From the NCBI GenBank assembly GCA_027008885.1, contig JALVDQ010000074.1, positions 1-15,133 of the forward strand: a stretch of DNA of 15,133 bases, written 5' to 3'. Positions 1 through 7,735 of this stretch are shown one piece after another (the first letter of the stretch is position 1; the number at the start of each line of letters is the position of its first letter). The translations under genes were made by a program, and so were the position numbers. The notes under the pieces are model-generated. The model did not search any database. It was given only the letters and a program-made list of their open reading frames with translations, and was not told the origin of the DNA. This stretch comes from Thiotrichaceae bacterium (GTDB lineage: Bacteria > Pseudomonadota > Gammaproteobacteria > Thiotrichales > Thiotrichaceae).

Positions 1-479
1 TACCAAAGCGCAAGAGTGATCCTGGTTATCAGTTCGATGAAGAGGTTGAACTGGATTATTACCGCTTGCAGAAGATCAGTGAGGGTTCGATTAGTTTAAA
101 TGAGGGTTATGCAAAGCCACTGGATGGTCCCCGAGAAGTTGGGACAGCTATGCTACACGAAGAGGCGGTACCCCTTTCAAGCCTGATTGATATTATTAAT
201 GAACGCTTTGGCTCAGAATTGACCGAAGCGGACCAACTCTTTTTCGATCAACTGACCGAAGCGGCTGTAATGGATGACTCTTTACGACGCGCTGCCGAGG
301 CGAACCCGGCGGACAAGTTTCAGTTGGTATTCCGTGAAGCCCTTGAGTCTCTTTTTATTGAACGCATGGATTTGAATGAGGAGTTATTTACCAACTACAT
401 GAGCAATCCCGAATTGCAGGAACTGGTATCGAAGTGGCTGGGGGAACAGGTGTATAATCGTTTCTCCAGTTTATCCTGA
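1..479 (+). CDS. hsdR: Type I restriction enzyme R subunit, C-terminal fragment
   Basis: This is the 3' end of a gene whose start lies left of the window. The frame is open from the first complete codon at position 3, and no start codon is needed. The roughly 158 visible residues match the C-terminal region of HsdR, the ATP-dependent translocase/nuclease subunit of type I restriction-modification. Recognisable pieces are DYYRLQKISEGSI, a GPREVGT segment, LSSLIDIINERFG, TEADQLFFDQL, and the stretch around LESLFIERMDLNEELF before the stop. In the family this helical end lies beyond the endonuclease and helicase domains and helps dock HsdR on the HsdM/HsdS methylase. Those partner genes should lie upstream but are not visible. 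The gene ends 226 bases before the convergent sqr gene. The identification is from remembered family motifs, and the nuclease and motor domains cannot be checked here. Confidence 0.88.
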   Translation, partial: PKRKSDPGYQFDEEVELDYYRLQKISEGSISLNEGYAKPLDGPREVGTAMLHEEAVPLSSLIDIINERFGSELTEADQLFFDQLTEAAVMDDSLRRAAEANPADKFQLVFREALESLFIERMDLNEELFTNYMSNPELQELVSKWLGEQVYNRFSSLS

Positions 480-533
480 CCAAACCTTAACAACATGAAC
501 TTTCACCTGCAAGAGATGACAGGCTTTGCTTAT

Positions 534-553
534 TACCCATCCCCCCTGTTTTT
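534..553. repeat. 20-base direct repeat, copy 1
   Basis: TACCCATCCCCCCTGTTTTT occurs here and again, identical and in the same orientation, at 14816-14835. This copy lies in the non-coding gap after hsdR, 54 bases past its stop. The rest of 480-640 shows no convincing gene or promoter. Confidence 0.8.
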
Positions 554-646
554 ATATATTTTTGGTAACTGCCCTTTTAGCATATTACATTTGAATACAC
601 TAAATCAGGTAGATTTGAACTCCAAACTTGAGTTTATAATACAAAC

Positions 647-675
647 AAAAAAGGAGACGCTATGTCTCCTTTTTT
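647..675. terminator. Bidirectional rho-independent terminator between hsdR and sqr
   Basis: A perfect 12-base-pair inverted repeat has arms AAAAAAGGAGAC (647-658) and GTCTCCTTTTTT (664-675) around a 5-base loop. Each strand therefore reads A-tract, GC-rich stem and T-tract, which is the classic bidirectional intrinsic terminator. It sits between two convergent genes and should serve both hsdR (+) and sqr (-). Confidence 0.88.
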
Positions 676-705
676 GCATACGGGGGTATTGCTTGTTACT
701 AGCTG

Positions 706-1983
<1,278 letters not shown>

Positions 1984-2035
1984 CTAATACTCCTTTGATC
2001 TTAATTTGGTTGGTTTTATTATCAATATTTACCCA

Positions 2036-2064
2036 ATCACATCACAATCTATGCTATTAGTCAA
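2036..2064 (-). promoter_or_regulatory. Candidate sigma70-type promoter for sqr
   Basis: On the minus strand TTGACT (2064-2059) is followed by a 17-base spacer and TGTGAT (2041-2036), about 55 bases upstream of the sqr start codon. The -35 box is good and the -10 box is weak (4 of 6). The surrounding 1981-2140 gap is AT-rich with no other feature I can support. Confidence 0.3.
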
Positions 2065-2140
2065 TAAAAATAATATTTTCAATAGTTTATAAGGATTTCA
2101 TAAAATACTAATCTACTCATATCTATATCAGGGAAGCGAC

Positions 2141-2800
2141 TCAGGCTAATACTCTTTGCAGCCATGCAGATATATCGGCAATTTCCTGTTGGCATACGGA
2201 ATGCTCCATGGGATAAGAATGTGCTTCAACATCAAGCTCTTGCGCCTTTAGAGCTGGCACATAATTTTGCCAGCTCTTGACTGGAATGACAGGATCATTG
2301 ATTCCATGAGCCGCGAATACTGGCAAGTTTTTATGTTTTGCAGTGATGACTTTAAACAGATTTTGCTGAAAGGGAATATAGGTTGACAACATCATAATGC
2401 CTGCCAACTTTTCTGTGTATCGCAGACCTGCCTGAATCGCTATCACTCCGCCTTGCGAGAAACCTGCGAGAATGATGTTTTTGGCAGGTACACCCGATTC
2501 TACTTCTTTATCGAGAAGCTGATGAATCCAGCCAACCGAGGTCAATATATCTTCTTCTTTGGCATTATCTGCCTCATCCAGCGAAAACATATCAAACCAG
2601 GCGCGCATCTGATAGCCATTATTCAGAGTTATGGGGCGTACAGGTGCGTGAGGAAATATGAATTTAACGGCTAAAGAGGCAGGTAATTTCAGTTCGGGAA
2701 CAATTGGCACAAAGTCATTTCCATCTGCGCCCAAACCATGGAGCCAGATAACGCTGTACTCTGTTTTATTTGCGGTGCTTACTGTTTCAAATGGCAACAT
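2141..2800 (-). CDS. Carboxylesterase / acyl-protein thioesterase family alpha/beta hydrolase
   Basis: A 219-residue serine hydrolase of the phospholipase/carboxylesterase (Abhydrolase_2) family, the group of Pseudomonas carboxylesterase II and eukaryotic acyl-protein thioesterases. The catalytic triad is readable: S115 in GFSQGG, D169 in HGINDPVIP and H200 in MEHSV. The oxyanion-side motif WLHGLGADGNDF (19-30) and FPHAPVRPITLNNG (49-62) are typical. It should hydrolyse short acyl esters or thioesters in the cytoplasm; the natural substrate cannot be told from sequence. There is no signal peptide. The start ATG is preceded by a weak GAG-type ribosome site. It lies 160 bases upstream of sqr on the same strand, too far and too AT-rich to call an operon, and follows the pilin gene past a hairpin. 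The length is normal for the family. Confidence 0.9.
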   Translation of the reverse strand: MLPFETVSTANKTEYSVIWLHGLGADGNDFVPIVPELKLPASLAVKFIFPHAPVRPITLNNGYQMRAWFDMFSLDEADNAKEEDILTSVGWIHQLLDKEVESGVPAKNIILAGFSQGGVIAIQAGLRYTEKLAGIMMLSTYIPFQQNLFKVITAKHKNLPVFAAHGINDPVIPVKSWQNYVPALKAQELDVEAHSYPMEHSVCQQEIADISAWLQRVLA

Positions 2801-2864
2801 AATAATTACTCAATACACTTTTCAAGGAAGGTGTAGTAAGTATGCCATTTTTTTCTAAAATCAA

Positions 2865-2913
2865 GAAACTGTCTGGAAATAGTGAGCCACGACTCATATT
2901 TCCAGACAGGTTC
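2865..2913. repeat. Mini palindromic repeat / probable pilin terminator hairpin
   Basis: Arms 2865-2880 and 2898-2913 pair over 16 bases with one mismatch (12 perfect: CTGTCTGGAAAT with ATTTCCAGACAG). An inner TGAG/CTCA stem sits at 2883-2886 and 2893-2896. Read from the right end it begins GAACCTGTCTGGAAATA, close to the ends of the larger palindromic repeats at 9263-9381 and 12393-12531. It starts 3 bases past the pilin stop codon, so it can act as that gene's terminator, although the T-tract after the stem on the minus strand is weak. Confidence 0.6.
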
Positions 2914-2916
2914 AAG

Positions 2917-3483
2917 TTATTGAGTTTTTACCCGGCCGGTGCGACTGATTATTATTTTCTTTTCAACTGTATTCTTGCCTTCTTCTTTAAGCTCAAGGGT
3001 AACGGTATCACTCCGCCCGGAATATTGGTAGGTCAAAATAGACTTCGCTTCACCCGTGGATTTAATTGAAACCTTGTTGAGTTTTTCATGCACCTTGATA
3101 ATTTCTTCCGGAGCACCATCACAGCTGGTATCACTGGCACCATTATCAATACTTCCGTCATCATTACAATTGAGGAAAACAATCCAGCCATTTGCAAAGT
3201 CTGTTGAGTTACTACAGCTTTGCTGGTCAGTTGTAGTACAAACAGAAACCGTATTATTGCGTTTAAGTGCTTCACTTCTTGCCAGAATCAAAGCGGCGAC
3301 AAATTCATTGCTTGAGGTGGTAACACGGTTATTTTTAAGCATTGTTTTAAAACTGGGCACTGCAATTGAGAGAAGTATTGCTGCAATTGAAACAGTTACC
3401 ATAAGTTCTATTAAAGTGAACCCTCGGTTTTTATTGTTTATATTACTTTTTGCCTTGTGTATTGAATATTTTTTCATGAGCAT
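2917..3483 (-). CDS. GspH/FimT-family type IV pseudopilin
   Basis: A 188-residue type IV pilin-like protein. The class III signal is clear: a basic leader ends RG and is followed by FTLIELMVTVSIAAILLSIAVPSF, so prepilin peptidase should cut between G21 and F22, leaving the conserved Glu at mature position 5. The long hydrophobic helix (about 22-45) is the membrane anchor and assembly helix. Further on, the stretch EFVAALILARSEALKRN is typical of GspH/FimT minor pilins, and four cysteines (82, 90, 106, 121) could form disulfides in the globular head. The frame stays open further upstream to 3615, but the ATG at 3483 has GGAG five bases before it; the ATG at 3477 is an alternative. No other pilus or secretion gene is present, so this is an orphan minor pilin here. 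Whether it serves a type IV pilus (FimT/FimU role) or type II secretion (GspH role) cannot be decided. Confidence 0.85.
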   Translation of the reverse strand: MLMKKYSIHKAKSNINNKNRGFTLIELMVTVSIAAILLSIAVPSFKTMLKNNRVTTSSNEFVAALILARSEALKRNNTVSVCTTTDQQSCSNSTDFANGWIVFLNCNDDGSIDNGASDTSCDGAPEEIIKVHEKLNKVSIKSTGEAKSILTYQYSGRSDTVTLELKEEGKNTVEKKIIISRTGRVKTQ

Positions 3484-3560
3484 TATCACTCCATCAGGCT
3501 CTGAGAATTTCTTTATTTTTATGAGATTGATCTCTAATATATCACTTTCACAATTTTTCA

Positions 3561-3572
3561 AGAGAATTCTCT
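3561..3572. promoter_or_regulatory. Perfect 12-base palindrome over the ribosome-binding site
   Basis: AGAGAATTCTCT is self-complementary and ends one base before the ATG at 3574. Its first half contains the only plausible Shine-Dalgarno bases for the kinase gene. A second short palindrome, GAGATTGATCTC, lies at 3523-3534 in the same 90-base divergent gap. Confidence 0.35.
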
Positions 3573-3573
3573 G

Positions 3574-4458
3574 ATGAACGGCAACTGGCAACGACTGGAA
3601 GAAAAAATCAGTCACTTAAGCGGAGAAAAAATCCGCTTTAAAGACAGGCAAACAGTAACTGGTGGCTGTATTAACCAGTGCTGGAAAGTAAGCGATTCAA
3701 ATAACAGGCAGTGGTTTATCAAAACCAATTCTGTCGCTCTGCTGGATATGTTTATTGCTGAATCAGAGGGGCTGGAAGAAATTGCCGCCAGTCACAGTAT
3801 GCGTTCACCTGAAGCGCTTTGCTATGGCAAGACCCCGGAATTTAGCTACCTGATTATGGAATACATCCCGCTGGTGTCATTTTCAAATCAGGCAAAAGGC
3901 GGAGAACAACTTGCCCGGATGCACCGCCACACTGCCGGGCGTTTTGGCTGGAAACGGGACAATACCATTGGTTCAACACCACAGCCTAATGAGTGGCATG
4001 ACGACTGGGTATCTTTCTGGAAAAACAGGCGCCTGATTCATCAACTCGATCTGGCAAAAAACAAGGGCTATCCCGCCAGGTCTTATGATGCCGGAGTGGA
4101 GCTGGCTGAAAATCTCTCTGATTTTTTTAGTTCGCATTCAGTCGTGCCTTCATTACTGCATGGCGATTTATGGGGTGGCAATATCGCCAGTGATGCTCAG
4201 GGCGAGCCAGTCATTTATGATCCTGCGGTTTATTATGGTGACAGGGAAACGGATCTGGCATTGACAGAACTCTTTGGCGGCTTCAATGCTGATTTTTATG
4301 CTGCCTACAAACAGCATTATCCACTCGATCAGGGCTATCAAAGCCGCAAGACACTTTACAATCTGTACCATATCTTAAATCATTTTAACCTCATGGGCGG
4401 TGGCTATGCGTCTCAGGCATTTCAAATGACCCGACAACTTTTATCAGAGATCAGGTGA
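3574..4458 (+). CDS. Fructosamine kinase family protein
   Basis: A 294-residue kinase of the fructosamine-3-kinase family (E. coli YniA is of similar length, about 286), within the aminoglycoside-phosphotransferase-like fold. It is expected to phosphorylate ketosamines such as ribulosamines or fructosamines on glycated protein amines so that they decompose, a protein-repair activity in the cytoplasm. Visible motifs are a nucleotide loop TGGCIN (29-34), Lys50 in the position of the ATP-contacting lysine, the hinge MEYIPL (95-100), the catalytic loop HGDLWGGN (196-203, D198 the presumed base) and the metal-binding YDPAVYYGDRE (215-225, D216). These last two are signatures of the family. The ATG at 3574 is preceded by an AAGAGA ribosome site embedded in a palindrome. 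The 3' end overlaps the convergent queG gene by 15 bases. Substrate specificity cannot be read from sequence. Confidence 0.92.
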   Translation: MNGNWQRLEEKISHLSGEKIRFKDRQTVTGGCINQCWKVSDSNNRQWFIKTNSVALLDMFIAESEGLEEIAASHSMRSPEALCYGKTPEFSYLIMEYIPLVSFSNQAKGGEQLARMHRHTAGRFGWKRDNTIGSTPQPNEWHDDWVSFWKNRRLIHQLDLAKNKGYPARSYDAGVELAENLSDFFSSHSVVPSLLHGDLWGGNIASDAQGEPVIYDPAVYYGDRETDLALTELFGGFNADFYAAYKQHYPLDQGYQSRKTLYNLYHILNHFNLMGGGYASQAFQMTRQLLSEIR

Positions 4459-5526
4459 TTGAGGAGAGGATAACTGCTGCGCAAGCGCCCACTTAATATG
4501 CTCTTTAAGCAAGGCTGATGCCGACTCCAGACGTTTGGACAAAGCCTGCCGAATCGCTGCTGATGGTGGCGCATTCCCCAGCGCAATGGCAATATTGCGC
4601 AACCAGCGTTGATGCCCCATGCGCCGGATCGGTGAGCCTTCCATCCTTTTCAGAAATTCATCTTCATGCCAGGCAAACAGTGAGAGCAAATGCGGGGCAT
4701 CAAGATTATTGCGAATGGCAAAATCCGCCGTGCTGGCATCCTGGGCAAAGCGGTTCCAGGGGCAGACAAGCTGACAATCATCACAGCCATAAATACGATT
4801 GCCGATTGCCTGTCTGAATTCAACTGGAATCACTCCCTTGTGCTCAATCGTAAGATAGGAAATGCAGCGTCGCGCATCCAGCACATAGGGTTTGATAATT
4901 GCCTGAGTAGGGCAAATATCAATACAGGCAGTGCATGAGCCGCAGTGATTTTCTTCAGGCTGTGATACCTCGAGTGCCAGATTGGTGTAAATCTCGCCCA
5001 GAAAAAACCAGGAACCCGCATCGCGGCTGAGCAGATTGGTATGCTTTCCTTGCCAGCCGAGACCGGCACGCGCCGCAATGGGCTTTTCCATGACTGGCGC
5101 GCTATCGACAAAGACGCGATATTGCATATCACTATGCGGAATCGCCTCACGAATTGTATTCGCCAGTTTTTGCAGGCGCTTGCGCATCATTTTGTGATAA
5201 TCACGCCCCAGCGCGTAACGTGACACATAGGCAAGTTCAGGATGATTGAGTATCATCAGGGGATCATGCTTTTGCACTGGACGGTAGTTCATGCGCACAC
5301 TAATAATGCTGACGGTAGCGGGAACCAGTTCCGCAGGGCGAGTACGTTTAGTGCCATGACGCGCCATCCATTCCATATCACCATGAAATTTTTGCTCCAG
5401 CCAGTCGTTAAAAAAGCGCTCGCTCTGGTGCAAATCAATATCGCTTACCCCTGCTCTTTCAAATCCGAGTGCCTGCGCCCACTGATTTAGCTGTTGCTGT
5501 GTGATATAGTGAGTATTTTTTTCCAT
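4444..5526 (-). CDS. queG: Epoxyqueuosine reductase
   Basis: A 360-residue cobalamin-dependent iron-sulfur enzyme that reduces epoxyqueuosine to queuosine at position 34 of GUN-anticodon tRNAs, the last step of queuosine synthesis. The two 4Fe-4S clusters are visible as C195-x2-C198-x2-C201-x3-C205 (HCGSCTACIDICP) and C221 with C248-x2-C251-x3-C255 (YGCDDCQLVCPWNR). The cobalamin-side motif VDSAPVMEKPIAARAGLGWQGKH begins at 140, with D141 the likely proton donor. The C-terminal part (about 275-350, RRMGHQRWLRNIAIALGN) is the HEAT-like tRNA-binding region. The length is normal. It is divergent from nnr with only 70 bases between the starts, the same arrangement as queG and nnr in E. coli, which supports the identification. 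The ribosome site before the ATG is poor. Confidence 0.96.
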   Translation of the reverse strand: MEKNTHYITQQQLNQWAQALGFERAGVSDIDLHQSERFFNDWLEQKFHGDMEWMARHGTKRTRPAELVPATVSIISVRMNYRPVQKHDPLMILNHPELAYVSRYALGRDYHKMMRKRLQKLANTIREAIPHSDMQYRVFVDSAPVMEKPIAARAGLGWQGKHTNLLSRDAGSWFFLGEIYTNLALEVSQPEENHCGSCTACIDICPTQAIIKPYVLDARRCISYLTIEHKGVIPVEFRQAIGNRIYGCDDCQLVCPWNRFAQDASTADFAIRNNLDAPHLLSLFAWHEDEFLKRMEGSPIRRMGHQRWLRNIAIALGNAPPSAAIRQALSKRLESASALLKEHIKWALAQQLSSPQSPDL

Positions 5527-5543
5527 ATTCTGAATAATAAGGC

Positions 5544-5580
5544 AACTCGCAGCAAATAGGGTCGTTTATTTACTGCGAAT
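5544..5580. promoter_or_regulatory. Inverted repeat in the queG/nnr divergent promoter region
   Basis: AACTCGCAGCAAATA (5544-5558) and TATTTACTGCGAATT (5567-5581, right arm) pair at 13 of 15 positions around an 8-base gap. It occupies the middle of the 70-base divergent intergenic space. It could be an operator acting on both promoters or merely a hairpin in one leader. No regulator can be named. Confidence 0.35.
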
Positions 5581-5596
5581 TGCTTAACAACAGCTA

Positions 5597-7078
5597 ATGA
5601 ATTTGCCGCCAGACTTATACACTGCCGCCCAGGTGCGTGAGCTTGATCGCATCGCTATTGAGGACTTTTCCATACCCGGCTTTATGCTAATGCAATATGC
5701 CGGGCAAGCCACTTTTGATGCGCTGCTGGAGGCATTTCCTGATACCCGTTCGCTTTGCGTAATATGCGCAACGGGCAATAACGGTGGCGATGGTTATGTA
5801 ATTGCAACCCTCGCTATTGAAGCAGGCTTTGTGGTAAAACTGGTTCAGTTAGGTGACAGCAAAACAATGACTGGAGATGCACAACGTATGCGCGCCGCCT
5901 TTCTGCTGGCAGGCGGTCAGGAAACCGATCTGCAGCAGGCGCTATTGTGTGCCGATGTGATTGTGGATGCTATTTTTGGCACAGGTCTAAGCCGCGATAT
6001 CAGCGGTAGCTGGGCTGATGTCATCAGGGCAATCAATGCCAGCCCTGCCAAAGTGGTTGCAGTTGATATTCCCTCCGGTCTGCATGCCGATACTGGCAGG
6101 GTTCAGGGTATTGCGGTCAAGGCTGATCTGACGGTCACTTTCATTGGTCTGAAGCGTGGCTTGTTCACCGCCCAGGCACGCGATTACTGTGGTGAAATCC
6201 GCTTTAATGATCTGCAAGTACCACCTGAAGTTTATCAACAGCTAAATGAAAAACCTCAAACCCGGTTGATTCCCGGGGATTTTATCCGGCAGATACTCAA
6301 ACCCCGTCAGCGTAGCAGTCACAAGGGAGATCACGGTCATGTACTTTTGATTGGTGGCGCTCAGGGCATGAGCGGCGCAATACGTCTTGCCGCAGAAGCA
6401 GCCTTGCGCACCGGCGCAGGGCTTGTGAGTGTTGCCACGGCACCCTCTCATGCCGAGCTGCTGAATCTGACCCATGCGGAAATTATGGTAAAGGGGGTTG
6501 AGGATGCGAATGCCCTAAGTCCGCTTATCAACAAATCCTGCGTGATTGGCATAGGTCCGGGTCTGGGTCAATCTGAATGGTCCAGGGCGCTGTTATTCAA
6601 GGTTCTGGAATCAGACAAAGCACTGGTGCTGGATGCAGATGCACTTAATTTACTCGCACAAATACCGGATTTGCCAAAAAACAAACCCTGGATTCTTACC
6701 CCTCATCCTGCCGAAGCCGCACGTCTATTAGGTATGACAACCCAGCAAATTGAAGCCGACCGCTATCAGAGTATTCAAAAACTATCAAAAAAGGGGGGGG
6801 ATGGGTTTGTATTAAAAGGCGCGGGCACACTTGTTTCAGATGGTGTTACAACGCATGTTTGTACGGCTGGAAACCCCGGCATGGCAAGTGGCGGCATGGG
6901 TGATGTATTAAGCGGCATCATTGCAGCACTTGTGGCACAGGGATTAAGCCTTGCCGATGCTGCCATTGCAGGGGTTGAATTACACGCGCAGGCAGCAGAT
7001 CGGGCAGCGCAACAGGGTGAGCGGGGCTTGCTTGCCAGTGACCTGTTTCCTTATCTCAGGGAGCTGGTGAATCCATGA
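5597..7078 (+). CDS. nnr: Bifunctional NAD(P)H-hydrate epimerase / ADP-dependent (S)-NAD(P)H-hydrate dehydratase
   Basis: A 493-residue fusion of the two NAD(P)HX repair enzymes (E. coli YjeF/Nnr architecture). Residues about 1-220 are the epimerase (YjeF_N), with ATGNNGGDGYVIA (59-71), VDAIFGTGLSRDISG (123-137) and VAVDIPSGLHADTG (154-167). Residues about 228-490 are the ribokinase-like dehydratase, with KGDHGHVLLIGGAQGMSG (243-260), IGPGLG (319-324), LDADALNLL (345-353), LTPHPAEAARLLG (367-379), VLKGAGT (405-411) and NPGMASGGMGDVLSG (426-440), where D436 is the expected catalytic Asp. It epimerises R-NADHX and converts S-NADHX back to NADH at the cost of ADP. The ATG has no strong ribosome site. 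It overlaps tsaE by four bases (ATGA) and is divergent from queG. An unusual A6G8 run (6787-6800) interrupts the otherwise ordinary base use, in the codons just before VLKGAG. Confidence 0.96.
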   Translation: MNLPPDLYTAAQVRELDRIAIEDFSIPGFMLMQYAGQATFDALLEAFPDTRSLCVICATGNNGGDGYVIATLAIEAGFVVKLVQLGDSKTMTGDAQRMRAAFLLAGGQETDLQQALLCADVIVDAIFGTGLSRDISGSWADVIRAINASPAKVVAVDIPSGLHADTGRVQGIAVKADLTVTFIGLKRGLFTAQARDYCGEIRFNDLQVPPEVYQQLNEKPQTRLIPGDFIRQILKPRQRSSHKGDHGHVLLIGGAQGMSGAIRLAAEAALRTGAGLVSVATAPSHAELLNLTHAEIMVKGVEDANALSPLINKSCVIGIGPGLGQSEWSRALLFKVLESDKALVLDADALNLLAQIPDLPKNKPWILTPHPAEAARLLGMTTQQIEADRYQSIQKLSKKGGDGFVLKGAGTLVSDGVTTHVCTAGNPGMASGGMGDVLSGIIAALVAQGLSLADAAIAGVELHAQAADRAAQQGERGLLASDLFPYLRELVNP

Positions 7079-7515
7079 AAAACATCATTATTCCCAATGA
7101 AAACGCCATGCTGGAATTTGGGGCGGAGATTTCCAGGATGTTTCCAGAACAAGGCAAGGGTGGCATTATTTTGCTTAATGGCGATCTCGGCGCAGGCAAA
7201 ACCACTCTGGTGCGGGGTTTGCTGCGTCATCTTGGCTATCAGGGAGTGGTCAAAAGCCCAACCTATACACTGGTTGAACCTTATGAGATCAATGGTCGGC
7301 ATATTTACCACTTTGATCTTTATCGTCTTGGTGATCCTGAAGAACTGGAATATATGGGTGGACGTGATTATTGGGATGAAAATTCACTTTGTTTGATTGA
7401 ATGGGCAGAAAAGGCGCAGGGCTATTTGCCAGAGGCAGATTTAAGCATTACCATTCAACATTTTGGAAAGCAGCGCAAGGTTGCAGTAGAGAAAAATAAA
7501 GCAAAACACAATTAA
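7075..7515 (+). CDS. tsaE: tRNA threonylcarbamoyladenosine biosynthesis ATPase TsaE
   Basis: A 146-residue P-loop ATPase that works with TsaB, TsaD and TsaC to make the t6A37 modification of ANN-decoding tRNAs. The Walker A motif GDLGAGKT spans 36-43, followed by the family motifs SPTYTLVEPY (61-70), HFDLYRL (79-85) and the IEWAEKA block (108-114) containing the conserved EW. The length is typical. The start codon overlaps the nnr stop codon as ATGA, indicating translational coupling, and the nnr-tsaE-amidase order matches E. coli yjeF-yjeE-amiB. A weak all-AT stem (7518-7523 with 7532-7537) followed by seven T residues just past the stop may end transcription. Confidence 0.95.
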   Translation: MKNIIIPNENAMLEFGAEISRMFPEQGKGGIILLNGDLGAGKTTLVRGLLRHLGYQGVVKSPTYTLVEPYEINGRHIYHFDLYRLGDPEELEYMGGRDYWDENSLCLIEWAEKAQGYLPEADLSITIQHFGKQRKVAVEKNKAKHN

Positions 7516-7517
7516 CC

Positions 7518-7545
7518 AATAAAAACAATAGTTTATTATTTTTTT
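7518..7545 (+). terminator. Weak candidate terminator after tsaE
   Basis: AATAAA and TTTATT form a 6-base AT-only stem followed by A and T7. The stem is too weak to be confident, but its place right after the tsaE stop and before a separate amiC promoter is suitable. Confidence 0.25.
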
Positions 7546-7561
7546 ATAAAAACAGCTTGAA

Positions 7562-7590
7562 TTGTTTAAGTTTGCGCCTTACACTATAAT
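7562..7590 (+). promoter_or_regulatory. Sigma70-type promoter for amiC
   Basis: TTGTTT (7562-7567), a 17-base spacer and a perfect TATAAT (7585-7590) lie in the 220-base gap between tsaE and amiC. Transcription would start near 7597, giving a leader of about 140 bases before the ATG at 7736. This suggests that amiC is not transcribed only with nnr-tsaE. Confidence 0.55.
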
Positions 7591-7735
7591 GTACACAGGC
7601 ATAAAGCCAGATAAAATAAGTAATTAGCGTACAATACAAAAGGGATTTCTATTATTATTCCTGCTAGTGCTTTTGCATGTGCAAATTATGTATAACATAC
7701 GCAAACCCTCAGTCAAACTAGATCATAATGAGAAG

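Noticed and set aside
620..640. A promoter with TATAAT at 635-640
   Set aside because: No acceptable -35 box at 16-18 bases, and transcription would meet the terminator within ten bases.
3056..3574. A 172-codon plus-strand frame opposite the pilin gene
   Set aside because: The minus strand encodes a textbook pilin here; the plus frame is hydrophobic without motifs and runs across the divergent promoter gap.
3484..3615. Upstream extension of the pilin reading frame to 3615
   Set aside because: It would place 44 residues before the basic leader, overlap the divergent kinase gene and ignore the GGAG site before the ATG at 3483.
7667..7735. Upstream starts of amiC at GTG 7667 or ATG 7688
   Set aside because: They would push the twin-arginine motif more than 20 residues inward, and neither has a well-spaced ribosome site. 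They are not fully excluded because the ribosome site at 7736 is also poor.
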